DNA of 64,000 bases from Neodontobutis hainanensis (taxonomy: Eukaryota; Chordata; Actinopteri; Gobiiformes; Odontobutidae): assembly GCA_024349245.1 (NCBI GenBank), contig JALDNG010000390.1, forward strand, positions 62,001 through 126,000. The letters run 5' to 3'. A program made the position numbers and the translations under genes. Shown here piece by piece: positions 1 through 11,200 of this stretch. Below the pieces are notes generated by a model. The model saw nothing but the letters and a program-made list of their open reading frames with translations. It did no database searches and was not told the DNA's origin. Position 1 is the stretch's first letter. Each line of letters opens with the position of its first letter.

Positions 1-2436
1 CGTTATTTTACAGAGTGATTTTAAGACATTGTTCTTCTTTTTAATGCGATAAATCATTCAAAACTTACTTCAAACTAGAGAGGTGTCACAGCTTTGAAGA
101 AAGGATGTTGGTTGACCTTCTCATTCAACAATGGACCATTGACTGGGAGTTTTATTCCCGTTTATTTGCTAAACATGAACTCGCTTCGCCGTCGACCTGT
201 TTGTGGTCAACCACTCTAAGTTTCTGTTTGGGAAAGAAAAACATCTGACGTAAGTATAACCTTGTCGGCCTACTCCCGTCCTTAAATTGTGTGTATTTTA
301 ATTCCATACCAAAGAATTGTGTTTTGACTTTTCTCATAGTTTAAGTTTATGTGTAATCTCCTCAATTGACTTATAACCCGGTTGTATTTCAAAAGCAACG
401 GGCATGATTGGAAAAATTAAATCTAAGATTGCACCATGTTATTTTTCTCACGAGATTACCATGCTTGAGAAGTCTGCCATTATAGCGAACGTCCACACGA
501 ACCGTATTCACTCGCTACTTCAATATCGAAATTCAAGTGAGGCATTAATGTAGAAAATCACAAGCAACAAATTTAGAAAATAAAAGACCATGTTCATGCT
601 TATTTTTAATCTTGTCTAAAATAATAACTCAAAATTAGACCCATTAAAATGAAAAATGGGCGTCAATTGAAGTATATCAGTGTGTTGAGCAAACCAAGAG
701 TATCATCGTAGTCGATGTGTCGTAACTATGCTCTTCAGGTCATGTACAAGAAAATTAACAACCTGGACCCCTTTAAGATGTTAGGATGGCATATTAGGCT
801 CTATTCTGTTTTCAAGATATTAAAGTTCAGGGACATAAAAAAAGACGCCACGAGACTATTAGTTAAGAAAATCGAACTCTATAGTGGTTGCAAGTTATCG
901 AGGTCGAAATAAGCGAGTTCTACAGTATCTCGATTTTGAGGTGATAAATCCCTCAGATCGTCTGTAATTAAAATGAAGAAAGATTTTTAATCAACAGTAA
1001 AAATTTAAAATGAATACAGCTGAAGAATACGTTGCACAATAATAAAAATAAATAAATTTGGAAGAACAAAGGCCGCCTCGGAGTATTTACCATAAACATC
1101 ATGTTCTTATTTAATCTCATTCATTCATGGGTGTAAATCATAGTGTTACATCCTATCAACAAATCTTGAACGGTTTTCCTGGTTATATAATTTAATAGCT
1201 CAATATTTCATCCCAGATTTACAAGGTTTTGAAATTTTTCGTTCATCAAATTTTTATTGTTTACATAATTATTTTATAAAGCAAAAGATGTCGTTTGCGG
1301 CCTGAAAACGCCTCACTTGACGTTATTGAATGAATGATATTTCGCATAACTCTCAAATTATTTAATGAAAATAAGTTTTTCGAAAGTGTAGAATATATAC
1401 TTCCTTGTGAGATTCTGCGCTATGAAAAATATGATAATGAATGTTTGCCTTTAATTTGTTACTTTTCTAACATGAAAAGCAAGGCTTTTAACCTCAAACG
1501 AAGGGAGATGATTTGATGTTCATATATAAATCTGAAAGCAAGAATATTTAAAATTCCTCCTCTGATACCTAACACCCCACAAGGGAAAGGCTTCACGTAT
1601 AACACATTAAAAAATATAGATTTTAAACACGACTAGTTTTGACATTCAATATTTTATTTCTACAAAAGAAGAATAAAACTTATTTTCACAGATTTATATG
1701 TTAAACGAAATAACTTGGTGTTAACACAAGTCATATTGTTTTAACTGCGCAATATGAAACAACGCATGTGTAAAACAACACTTATCACAATCCACAAACT
1801 TCACCGTATCTTAATGATGATAAAATACTTGTTGATGAATTGATAAATGATTAAAATTCTACAATAGTTAACAAAAACGAGAAGTTTTGAAAATTAACTG
1901 CCTGTAGAATATAACCATGTTTATTGAAAGGAACTATGCTTCAAAAATCATTAAAAATCTGGATAGATAAAATTATTTTCAGACATTGACAGAATATGCG
2001 CAATAAAAGTTAAAGTACTAAAGAGGTTATCTAAAACTAAAATACCCCTCACGAGGAATTTCAATTATTTTAAAAATACTGAGGATGAAAACAGGGATTT
2101 CTGACTCAAAGTTATTCAGACATCAAGATGTTAGAATCTTACGAAATCTCCCGAAATAATTACACTTATCTATTTCAGTCTTGAATAGAATTTGTAAAAC
2201 CAATTTAAATAACAATTTAAAATTATTAAATTAATAAAAATTAACATGACTTCAATTGTTCGTTTTGTAACATTTACGTTTTGAAAACTTATGTCTGAAT
2301 GTAATTAGATCACTTTTAACATTACAGTTTGTGAATTTGATCATGCCTATTTAGGTTTCAAAATAAGGTGCTCACAGGGATATTTGTAGATTTATTGCGG
2401 CAACGGCTATCATAACAATTTAATCATTTTGCTACG
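1..2436. other. Intergenic region with coding-like debris
   Basis: No intact gene was found before the Arl8 start. Two stretches have higher GC and longer open frames than their surroundings. One is 152-337 on the minus strand, which reaches toward the window edge and may be cut by it. The other is 715-912 on the plus strand, 65 codons ending in TAA. Neither shows a domain I recognise, and neither joins convincingly to neighbours by a short intron. They may be decayed gene fragments or chance frames. Confidence 0.3.
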
Positions 2437-3145
2437 ATGTTAGATTTTTTTAATGGAATTTTGGATTGGCTTCGTTCTCTACTTTTCAAGCAGGAAATGG
2501 AAGTGACATTAGTCGGCCTCCAATTATCTGGAAAATCCACTTTCGTCAACGTTTTGAGCGTATTTATGAAAATAAATGAAGATGGGAACATTTGTCGAAA
2601 ACACGATTCCAACATCAGGATTCAACGTTAAAAAGGTTACAAAAGGGAAATTCTCAATCAAGGTAAGAATTACTTATTGACTTATCAAAGATTTGGGATG
2701 TCGGCGGTCAGCCACGGTTTAGGCCTCTTTGGGATAGGTATTGTCGCGGCGTAAACTGCATCCTGTATAAAGACTACTTGACTCCTAGTTATATGGTTGA
2801 CTCGGCCGACGTTGAAAAATTCGAAACTGCAGCCAAAGAACTGAATGAACTTATGGCGAAACCATTACTTTCAAAAATTCCAGTTTGAATAGTTTGGCTA
2901 AAAGTAGCTTTTGGTTTTGGCCAATAAAAGAGATCTTCCCAACGCACTCACTGACATCGAAATCATTGCTAGAATGTAAAAAGGGAAGAAATATTCAGGG
3001 ATCTCGAATCAATCGCAAACCGTGAAGTGTCATGTTTTTCGATTTCATGTAAAGACAAAACAAATATAGGTTTTTTTGTTGATTGATAGTAGACGAAGTT
3101 ATAAAATGGATCACCGCCCATTCTAAGAAACCAGTAGCCACATGA
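2437..3145 (+). CDS. ARL8: Arl8-type small GTPase (ADP-ribosylation factor-like 8), 7 exons
   Basis: Arl8 is a lysosomal Arf-like GTPase that links lysosomes and related vesicles to kinesin. Exons are 2437-2559, 2582-2662, 2691-2764, 2789-2882, 2908-2975, 2999-3069 and 3093-3145. The six introns are 22, 28, 24, 25, 23 and 23 nt, and all run GT to AG. Spliced length is 187 residues, one more than human ARL8B as I remember it. Visible motifs are the P-loop GLQLSGKS (27-34), the switch II motif DVGGQ (71-75), NKRD (130-133) and SCKD (163-166). There is no Gly2 for myristoylation, and the N terminus is an amphipathic MLDFFNGILDWL, as expected for Arl8 rather than Arf. The start is the first ATG, and the frame ends at TGA. 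Without splicing, the frame is broken by shifts and stops exactly at the inferred introns. The spliced reading follows the animal protein nearly residue for residue, so this is a live gene and not a pseudogene. Confidence 0.93.
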
Positions 3146-4496
3146 TCTAATTACCGCTTAGTGTATTTTGTATTAAATCTAACTTGCAAATTTACCTTTT
3201 AACTCTTTCGTGAAGTATAACGTTTTTACGTTTTCCGCGTGCGTAATGAAGGACATCCACGTTTAAGATTTTGCCCAATTTATTACTTGTTATATCGCAC
3301 TTCTTTTTCTCCATTCTGCTAAAAGAAGGATTATCTTTCCTTATTATTATCTGAGTTTAAAGACATCAGGCAACAGGGTTCGTTTGTACTTGTGGCGCTA
3401 TAATTTATCATGGATTTAGATGAGTTAAATTCGTTTGTCATCACCTGTGATTGTGCGTAGTATATCTAAATTAATGAGTAAATAGTTTCACACTTTACTT
3501 GAATATAAATTATTTTATATTGGCGGAATTATTTTTGTTCATTATAGCACGACTTATTGCATGGATTTTTTACTGTTGACAAATTTATCCTTCAAGTAAC
3601 TTTCACTTCGAATGATATTTAAAGATTGAGTGAATTTTATGAATAAGGTTTTTTAAACTGACCCAACCCTTTAACTGCAGATACTTAATGGAGCTACGAT
3701 ATAAAGATTAAAATACAAGTATTCTTAAGACTCTTTGGGTGATTTATAAAGTCAATTCAAAATTTTTTAAGTCTAAATTAAGTTTAATAATTAAAAGTAA
3801 TCATTTTAATTCTGTGTTAAAGCGTTCATTTGCTGTAAACGTAAGCTCGAAAAATTAAGCCAGGCGCCAACTCAAATTATTAGATATTTTCTTTCTAAGA
3901 CTTTTTAAAGATGTGAAAAATAATATATGACAAAATTAAGTCCATGAGGTTAACAGATTTTTGATATTACGCTCAAGGCGGTGTCACAAAAACCAACCTA
4001 ATTTATGTCCATGAACCTTAAATAGCTCAAAACACTTAGTGAATTGAAGGTAAATGTATTTATGATAAAACTCAATGGAAAAATTCGTTTTGACTCACGG
4101 TTTTAAATGGGAGGTGATCATAACCAGCTTCTGCGCGTGCCTCCTATCTATGTTTAGAACGCATTTACATTTTAACTATTAAATTACAAACAATGGATTT
4201 TATAGGATTAAATATACTCTGGCACTTGTAAATGATCGTGTTTTAAGCACGATATCGATGTAAATACTGTTCGAAGATGATTTCGCTGTATGTAGTTTTT
4301 TTGAAATTTCGAAAAAGCGGTATTGATGCTTACTGAAATTTATTTGGCTATGACTTCGAAGATTTAACGAAATTCACGGTGATTCATTGTTCCGAGAATA
4401 TCTTAAAATATAATAGAGAAAAATCATAGTTATAATGACATGTTATAAAATAGCGAAATATTCCTGTCCAATTTTGAGTTACTTAGAATTGCTTAA

Positions 4497-4723
4497 TTCT
4501 TAAAGTGGTGTGGCTCATCGATGGAAAAAACATGTCCAAAAAGGGAACAGTGTGAACTCATGGGTAGCATGCATTTACCCGAAAACGAACTTAAAACTAA
4601 GCCAGTAATGAAGTTAACAGGTAAAAATGTAAAACATAAGCAATTTTAACAACATTTATGTTGTGCCTAATGAAAGATTACGTGTATAAATATGAATCCC
4701 ACGCCCGTTGTATTTTATTTTAA
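4497..4723 (+). CDS. Possible small two-exon gene or exon remnant, unidentified
   Basis: An open frame starts after a TAA at 4494-4496, with ATG at 4521. It reads MEKTCPKREQCELMG and runs to 4620. A 20-nt GT...AG segment at 4621-4640 then resembles the short introns of the neighbouring genes. Splicing it gives about 60 residues ending with TAA at 4721-4723. The first exon has coding-like composition and several Cys residues. The second half is less convincing. I recognise no domain. It could be a small gene, a remnant of a larger one, or chance. Confidence 0.25.
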
Positions 4724-5009
4724 TCGTCTTTGATATAGTTTTAGCACCTCTTTGATTATGTACTTCAAGAATGACATCACTTTGGAGGTATAATCTGGCT
4801 TAAATACCAGACAAATATATTTCATGTAAATACTCAACAATCGTATAGTTGATCCTTAGATTTAGACATATGTTTGAATTTTACTGTTACATGCTTTCAT
4901 TCATGAAAAAAAGGCTTTGTATCATAAATAATAGTGAATTTATTGGCATTTAAATTGAAATAACTGTTTTTCGGATGGCAGAATAAGATATATTTAGAGA
5001 TAAACGCCT

Positions 5010-5400
5010 GATATTTAAATCGTTCTTCAAACCTGTCCAGACATCTTCCGAAGGAAATTTACATTATTGAGTGCAGTTCTAGATGGCTCAACTCACCCCG
5101 TTTTGGCTGTTCAGCGCCTTACCCTCTTTTTAAAATCCCTGTAAAAACAAATAAAGGATGCTCTCTTGAGTGTCTGATAGTGTGGACGCACTTTAAATAA
5201 TCCTCACCCTCTCCTAGGCCCTTTAGGAAAGTGTTACCTAAGAGGCAAGTTCATTCAGAAAGTAAAAGTCTCTTTTTTTCATCAGAACTACTTAGGAGGA
5301 CCCTTCGTACCACGCAACAATTTGATAGAAACTCTCCTTGACTTTCGTTGCTACTAGAACGTTCACTTATCCCCACCAGTGAAGTGGCTAGGATTTGTCA
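5010..5400 (+). pseudogene. Coding-like frame with stops, unidentified
   Basis: This GC-richer island stands out from its surroundings. One frame is open from about 5010 to a TAA at 5192 (63 codons, no ATG). It continues in the same frame for about 48 more codons to a TGA and then about 20 more. It is rich in Ser, Arg, Pro and Cys and contains PRFGCSAPYPLFKIP and KGCSLECLIVW. No family was recognised. Persistence of one frame across two stops suggests a decayed coding sequence rather than noise. It may also be exons of a gene whose introns I failed to place. Confidence 0.3.
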
Positions 5401-5616
5401 CTAAAGGTGTATTTATTTTTAAACATTGTGATATTTATTTTAAATACTTTTATTTTGAGGACTCCAGAGTTTGAAAAGATGCCGATATAGAAAGAAAATT
5501 ACGGTCCAAGTGTAAATTACCTTGAGAATTCAAAATTAAAAACCAATAAAAAGATGTTACTTGGATAATACCGATAACATAACGTTTTTATATCTTGAAT
5601 ATTTAAATATTCTTAA

Positions 5617-5850
5617 ACGTTAACGAATTGATAAGAAAAATCTGCAAATGATAAACTTTTCAAGGGTAAATATCAAAATAATTCTCCTTTTTTTATTTGA
5701 AGCCTCAGGTATGCTGAAAATATTGTGAAAACTAATAAGAGTGCCTGCCGTTCCTCCTGTCTGGCTGTATGTAGCTATTACCAAACTAAACATTTTCGAT
5801 CGAGCCGCACTTAATAACATTAAAGCCATGCTTACCAATTATTTAAAAAA
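5617..5850 (-). other. Possible exon(s) with short-intron signals, unidentified
   Basis: The minus strand carries a 72-codon frame at 5620-5838 with better codon composition than its surroundings, including TGGTAGTLISFHNIFSIPEA. A GTAAG donor followed about 26 nt later by TTATTAAG lies near the 5' side. A second short GT...CAG segment follows near 5764-5780. If spliced, the reading changes to one containing a CLVC pair. I could not choose between readings and recognise no family, so this is only a candidate gene fragment. Confidence 0.25.
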
Positions 5851-8231
5851 TTATAAATTGTATATTTTTCCAGGTTTACTTTGATTTGAATCGTGTGCTT
5901 TGAATTGAATCCACGAGTTCATACGTTTTTCTTTACGAAAGGAATTTTTGATTTCATATTCAGTCGGCTTTTTACCATAATTAAAAAGTTATTCAATCGA
6001 TCTCATACACCTTATTTTCGCTCACATCCATTTTTAATCATGGCGAGAAGAATACTAACTATTCTTTCTGGTTGGTGTTTGCAAGTTAACAAATAAAAAA
6101 AACAATTTCGTTTGTTTTGAAATAAAGACTTCTGTTGTAAAGTATATATTTTCCACGGAGAATTTTAAATGGTGTTGATGTAATCTCAAATCATTTTCTC
6201 GTCAGCAAATTTTATCGTAATTTATTGGGAAAAATTAGAATATTTGCATTCACAGTAAGTCTAAATTAATTAAACACAATTTGGTTGTGGTAGAATCAAT
6301 AAAATATTCTAATTAAGACTTATGTTTTACTTTACTAAATGAATAGACTTCGTGCAGTCATGGAAATCTTTTGTAACTTCCAGATTTTATCAGAAATATT
6401 CCACCCTTCAGATTTCTACTTCCTGAAAAGCCGTTTTATCCAAATATGAAATGTATTACGTTTTTTTCAGATTTTTGCAACACCGAACTCATGGTTGATT
6501 GTCGCCATTCAGCACATTAAAAATTTTTAAGCTCAAAATTTGAAGTTAATAAAATAGATTAGCTTATTGTTATCGCGTAAAATTTAATGAGCTGAATGCT
6601 CACAAGAAATCACCACATTCTACTTCCTACTTACCTGGTTAAACCAGATAAATGTATAAAACCACACCGCACTGTTTTTTAGAACATCACTACTTTGAGA
6701 AATTTTAAAATTTCATTTTTTGTGTTTTAAGTTGTGCGAAACCAATTATTGTATCTTTGGATTGAAAATTTTCCATTATCTTACTTTCTTCAATAGAACT
6801 CTGCTTACAAGGTCCAGTATTTCAGCGCTTTTCTCTTTCTGACATTTCTTCAAAGTGTAGAAACGAGATGTCTTGTGGCGTGGAACTGTCACACTCTCCT
6901 CGACCTAACACTGCAACCACACCTCTGGGGCCTTTATTCGGTGGGAAATATTAAAATTTTCATCTTTTAAATTGCCTGTAAAATGACATATATTTTGACA
7001 TGCATAAAAACTCATGAAAAATTCATTGAGACAAAAGGCAATTATCACTGATTGAAATTCAGCCTTTTCAGACAGAAATATAGTTTAGAGAAACTCAAAG
7101 TGATTTTATGTTGATATTATCAAATCCCACGATTCCAAAAATAGTTTGCTTATTTTATTCTCAAAACTCAGATAGAATGATACTTTTGTGAACCATGAAA
7201 AGCCATCAGATAAATTTCAAAAAGATGAAAACTTAAAAGGTTTCTTAAAAATCAATAGAGAAATTAATGTCTAAACAGTTCAGAAGAGTAAATTTTATAA
7301 AATCTTCTTTGAAATATGATAAATTATCAATATATTTAAAATGGCGAAAATATTTTTAAACAAATTTAACATTAAAGCATAGTGTCTGTTTAGCTCCGAG
7401 ATATGTGGATCGATAATGATCGCATAAAATCATAAAATACATTCGTGTTTTTCTGATGATAGAACCACATTTTTAAGTTTGATATTAAAAAAAAAAAAAT
7501 GCAGGGAGCATTAGCGTAGCCAATGATCAAATGTTACAAAGAGCACGAATTCCAACGAAATCCAACCAGAAAAGATATTGATAGACAATATAAATGAACG
7601 TCATAAATAAGGATGAATTTTATATGATATACATAAATAAAAAAATTTACTATGCCTTCCATTTATTATAATCATATCTATATTTTGAATGTAGATCGTA
7701 AATTGTCCCATGTAAAAACTTATCTTTAACCAAAAACAATAAAATTCAATTTACATGTTATCACATGTTTTAAGCTAAAAATCGTTCAACAATCGAGTCC
7801 AAAATAAAGAATTATTTTGGAAAAGTGAGAATACAACGTACAAGAAAACTTAACTAATTATTGAAAATGATGAGTAGCCTTACTTCAGACGACGGAGCAC
7901 ATTAAGACTGAAAAAATTATGAAAAATTAAAATTATTTATCAAGGTAAGAGCCTGAATTCTTTACATTTTTGAATGAGCCAAGCGAAATGAAATATTATC
8001 AATATATTTTTAAGCATGTTAAAATACATTAGTCAATCACATCATAAGATAAGCCTTAAGCTATTCATGGTTGTAAAATTGATATATTTGTGGATAGAAT
8101 GTTTTTATCTTAAAATAAAATGCCAATTTTCATGATACGTGATCTGGGGATTTGAAAAGCACTCAACGTGGAATATGATAGTTGAAAATATGTGAAGTAT
8201 TTTAAGGTTGAATTCTAGAACTTAAGATGCT

Positions 8232-8237
8232 TTTATT
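8232..8237 (-). promoter_or_regulatory. Candidate polyadenylation signal for THADA
   Basis: AATAAA on the minus strand starts about 24 nt downstream of the THADA stop codon. Position and sequence fit a canonical animal poly(A) signal. In DNA this AT-rich the hexamer also occurs by chance. Confidence 0.45.
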
Positions 8238-8260
8238 TCATGAAAAATAGATAAATTCAG

Positions 8261-11200
8261 TTAAATAACATTTAAGGTGTTAATTTTGTCAGGAGTATTT
8301 TTAATAATATTCATGATGTATTTTACGTCTTTCCCAATGAATGGTATTGATTTCCGGAAATTCCATAGGGAGTGAATTGGATTATTCAAGCGTTCCTTGA
8401 TGAGTAAATGAGCGTTGTCGGGTTTTTGAGATAAATAACAAAAAATCATTATTCTACATGATTTAAGGGATATAACGAGGTGGTGGAGTATTTCAAACGT
8501 CGAAGTCATATTATTTTCACAGACTTTCTCAGCAAGTTCAGATAATATTTTTGAGGATTTGCAAAGCCATGATGTGTTTACTTGTTTTAAGGAACTTTTT
8601 GACGAATGGATATCAATAAATTCCTCTTTAAGAATTGATAAATGATCCATGGTTTGAAGGGAATCCCATATAATAGTTAAAAAGTCAAGAGGATCAAAAT
8701 ATTCATTCAATCTTTGTTCCGATCTAAACAGTAAATCATTAAAGAGAGGTGAAGTCTGAAAACGTGATGTTATCCCAGATTGAAAAATTAATTCTGGGTA
8801 GATTAATTGGTGATACGAATAAAAAATGAAGAGCGCGTCCTCAATGATCGAAAAAATATTTTGTTGTGAAAGAAGAAACATAATGAAAGGTATGCATGAA
8901 AGTTTTAAGTAAATGATTAATCTCCCAAGTATTTGAATTTCAGTTGAGTTATTCAAGGATAGATTAAATTGAGTGAAGATTTCGGAAAGAACGCAAGTGG
9001 TCCTCTTCCTTATGTCTGACGACTCATCATTTAATAAAATTATGGAACAATAAAACCAGCGACTGATAAAATTGACAATGATTTGTCGACCTCATGATTT
9101 CTAGCATTTTTTTTCTGATCTAAGTATTTAAAAATATAAGCGATCATGTCGGCACTTTTCAACCGTATGTCATCGGACAGTTCAGGTTGACAATTCATGA
9201 TAGAAATAGAAGCGAGATAGAACATTTCATTTTGAACGAAATCCTTGTAACAAAGTGGTGATTGTAAAATGAGATCAAAGAGTAAACAAGAAAGTTCTCC
9301 CAAAAAGTAAGACATACTGTTGATTTTTCGACATGCAGTCAGCAGAGACGATACAAGTGGAGATGATTGTATCAATTATTTCATATTTCTCAGGTGATTC
9401 TATATCTGATGGTTTCAACTTTAGTAACTGTAAAAAGGATGCATAGAAGCTAAGACTATGACAAAATAAGAAACCTTTACTTTGTAGACCTGATGATCGA
9501 TTGAAACAGCAGACTCCACTAATTCACGCAATTTTACGATTATCTCAGAATTTAAATCATTCTCAAGGCATTTTAGGTTTAATTTATATAACTCGTCGAT
9601 TGCAATGAAATGGGATCTGCGGACAGTTGAAGTCTTTGCAAAAAGGGACTCCAAAAGTAAAGCGCATTGTGAGAGAGTTTTAAATCCTTTAACAATTAAA
9701 GGAATTTTAAACTTGAAGCCATTTAACGAGAGACGAGAACCTTCAATTGGATCAAAATTGGGTATTTTTAACATAACATAACAGTTTAAATGAATGATGG
9801 AATGAAATTGATGGTTGATAGAATGAAAAAGTTGTTGACAAACTAGATTTGTTGAAATTGTATCATATATAAATGGTATATCGACATGTGTTCCAATTTT
9901 ATGAAGCTCGCGAGAGTACTTTTTGATAGAAGCACGAAAAGCGCCATTATCTTCAATTACTCTCTCCAAAATTGAGTGAATTAACAAAAGAGAGCCATGG
10001 ATATAATTGAAACATATCCTACTTTTAATATTATTCTGAATTTGTACAAACAATTGATATAAAAATCGTATTTCGCTATCATGGTTAGTTACTTTAAAAA
10101 AACAATCAACTGAAAGAGTCCTAATTTTGTCATTCGAACAGGACAGTAACTGGTGAAGACATTTCAAAAAATTATCTTGGATGCTATTGGTGGCGAAGGA
10201 AAAGGTTGGACATAGTCTTTTGATGACAAGTAAAAAACAAATTATCAAATGAAAGTCGTGAGAAAATAATCTTAATTATTTCAAAACATTACCCATATTC
10301 ATTCATCTTTGCCAGTGTGTCGTTGATTGAATAATACATTGAAGGGTAAAACTTTAATAAATGATTAAACGTTATTTTATATTCCCTTTAGAGTTATAAA
10401 TTTCATACTTTTCTGGCGTGTCCCCAAGAAGATTTCGAACAAGTATACTAAACAACAATAATGACGAATTCTTGATGGGCCATAATTTGCATGATACGCC
10501 TTCAATGGATGTATGAAAGAAGTCAACCATATATTCAGCCAGCAATGGAGATAGTTTCGAAGAATTGAATAAATGCCGCACGACGTTAAAACAAATCGTC
10601 TGTTTATTTTTGGGGGACGTACCTTTGATTCTACCGTATGCCTGTTAATATTTCCTTTTTCGAGTATTTCTTTAATTTTTTCAACAAAATGTTTCAAAAG
10701 TTCTCGTTGTTGATCTACGGAGCAGTCGTTATCAAGGCCTAATATGTTAGATTTTTCAAACCTCAACATAAAAAGGCAAACCTGCGCTTCTTCGAGTTGA
10801 AATTATCGCTGGAGTTTTTGCATTAAGGTTATTTAAGGAATCGGGGATTTGTATAAGCGCTTTTCTTAATTTTAAAGACAAAAATTTTGTTTTCCATCCA
10901 TGACGTGAAAAATCTTTGAATACTTCAATTGCAATTTCGTATATTCCAACGTGGTGAGATTGAGTTAATATGACTTCAAGAATTTCATAACTTTTTTCAA
11001 CAAGCTCTGTCACGGGTGAGTGGAATTCTGCATCGTTTGATATTTTAAAATCAATTAGAAAAATTGAAATATCACAGAGGAGGATACAAGCTTCTCGTGT
11101 GAATCGCCAAACAAAGTTCATAAAAGCATGAGATATTCTTTGAATTTCCTGAGTCGAAAAACATTTTAAGTCGGCATCTATCGCTAATTTGGTAATCGAG

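Larger units (their letters stand above)
3146..8260. other. Intergenic region, mostly AT-rich
   Basis: This lies between the Arl8 stop and the THADA 3' end. It holds three coding-like patches listed separately (4497-4723, 5010-5400 and 5617-5850). A further 67-codon frame at 5893-6096 (+) ends with a signal-like stretch and is not supported by homology. The AATAAA on the minus strand at 8232-8237 probably serves THADA. I see nothing else. Confidence 0.5.

Noticed and set aside
2437..3145. Arl8 as a frameshifted pseudogene
   Set aside because: Every interruption coincides with a GT...AG segment of 22-28 nt whose removal restores conserved residues, which random decay would not produce.
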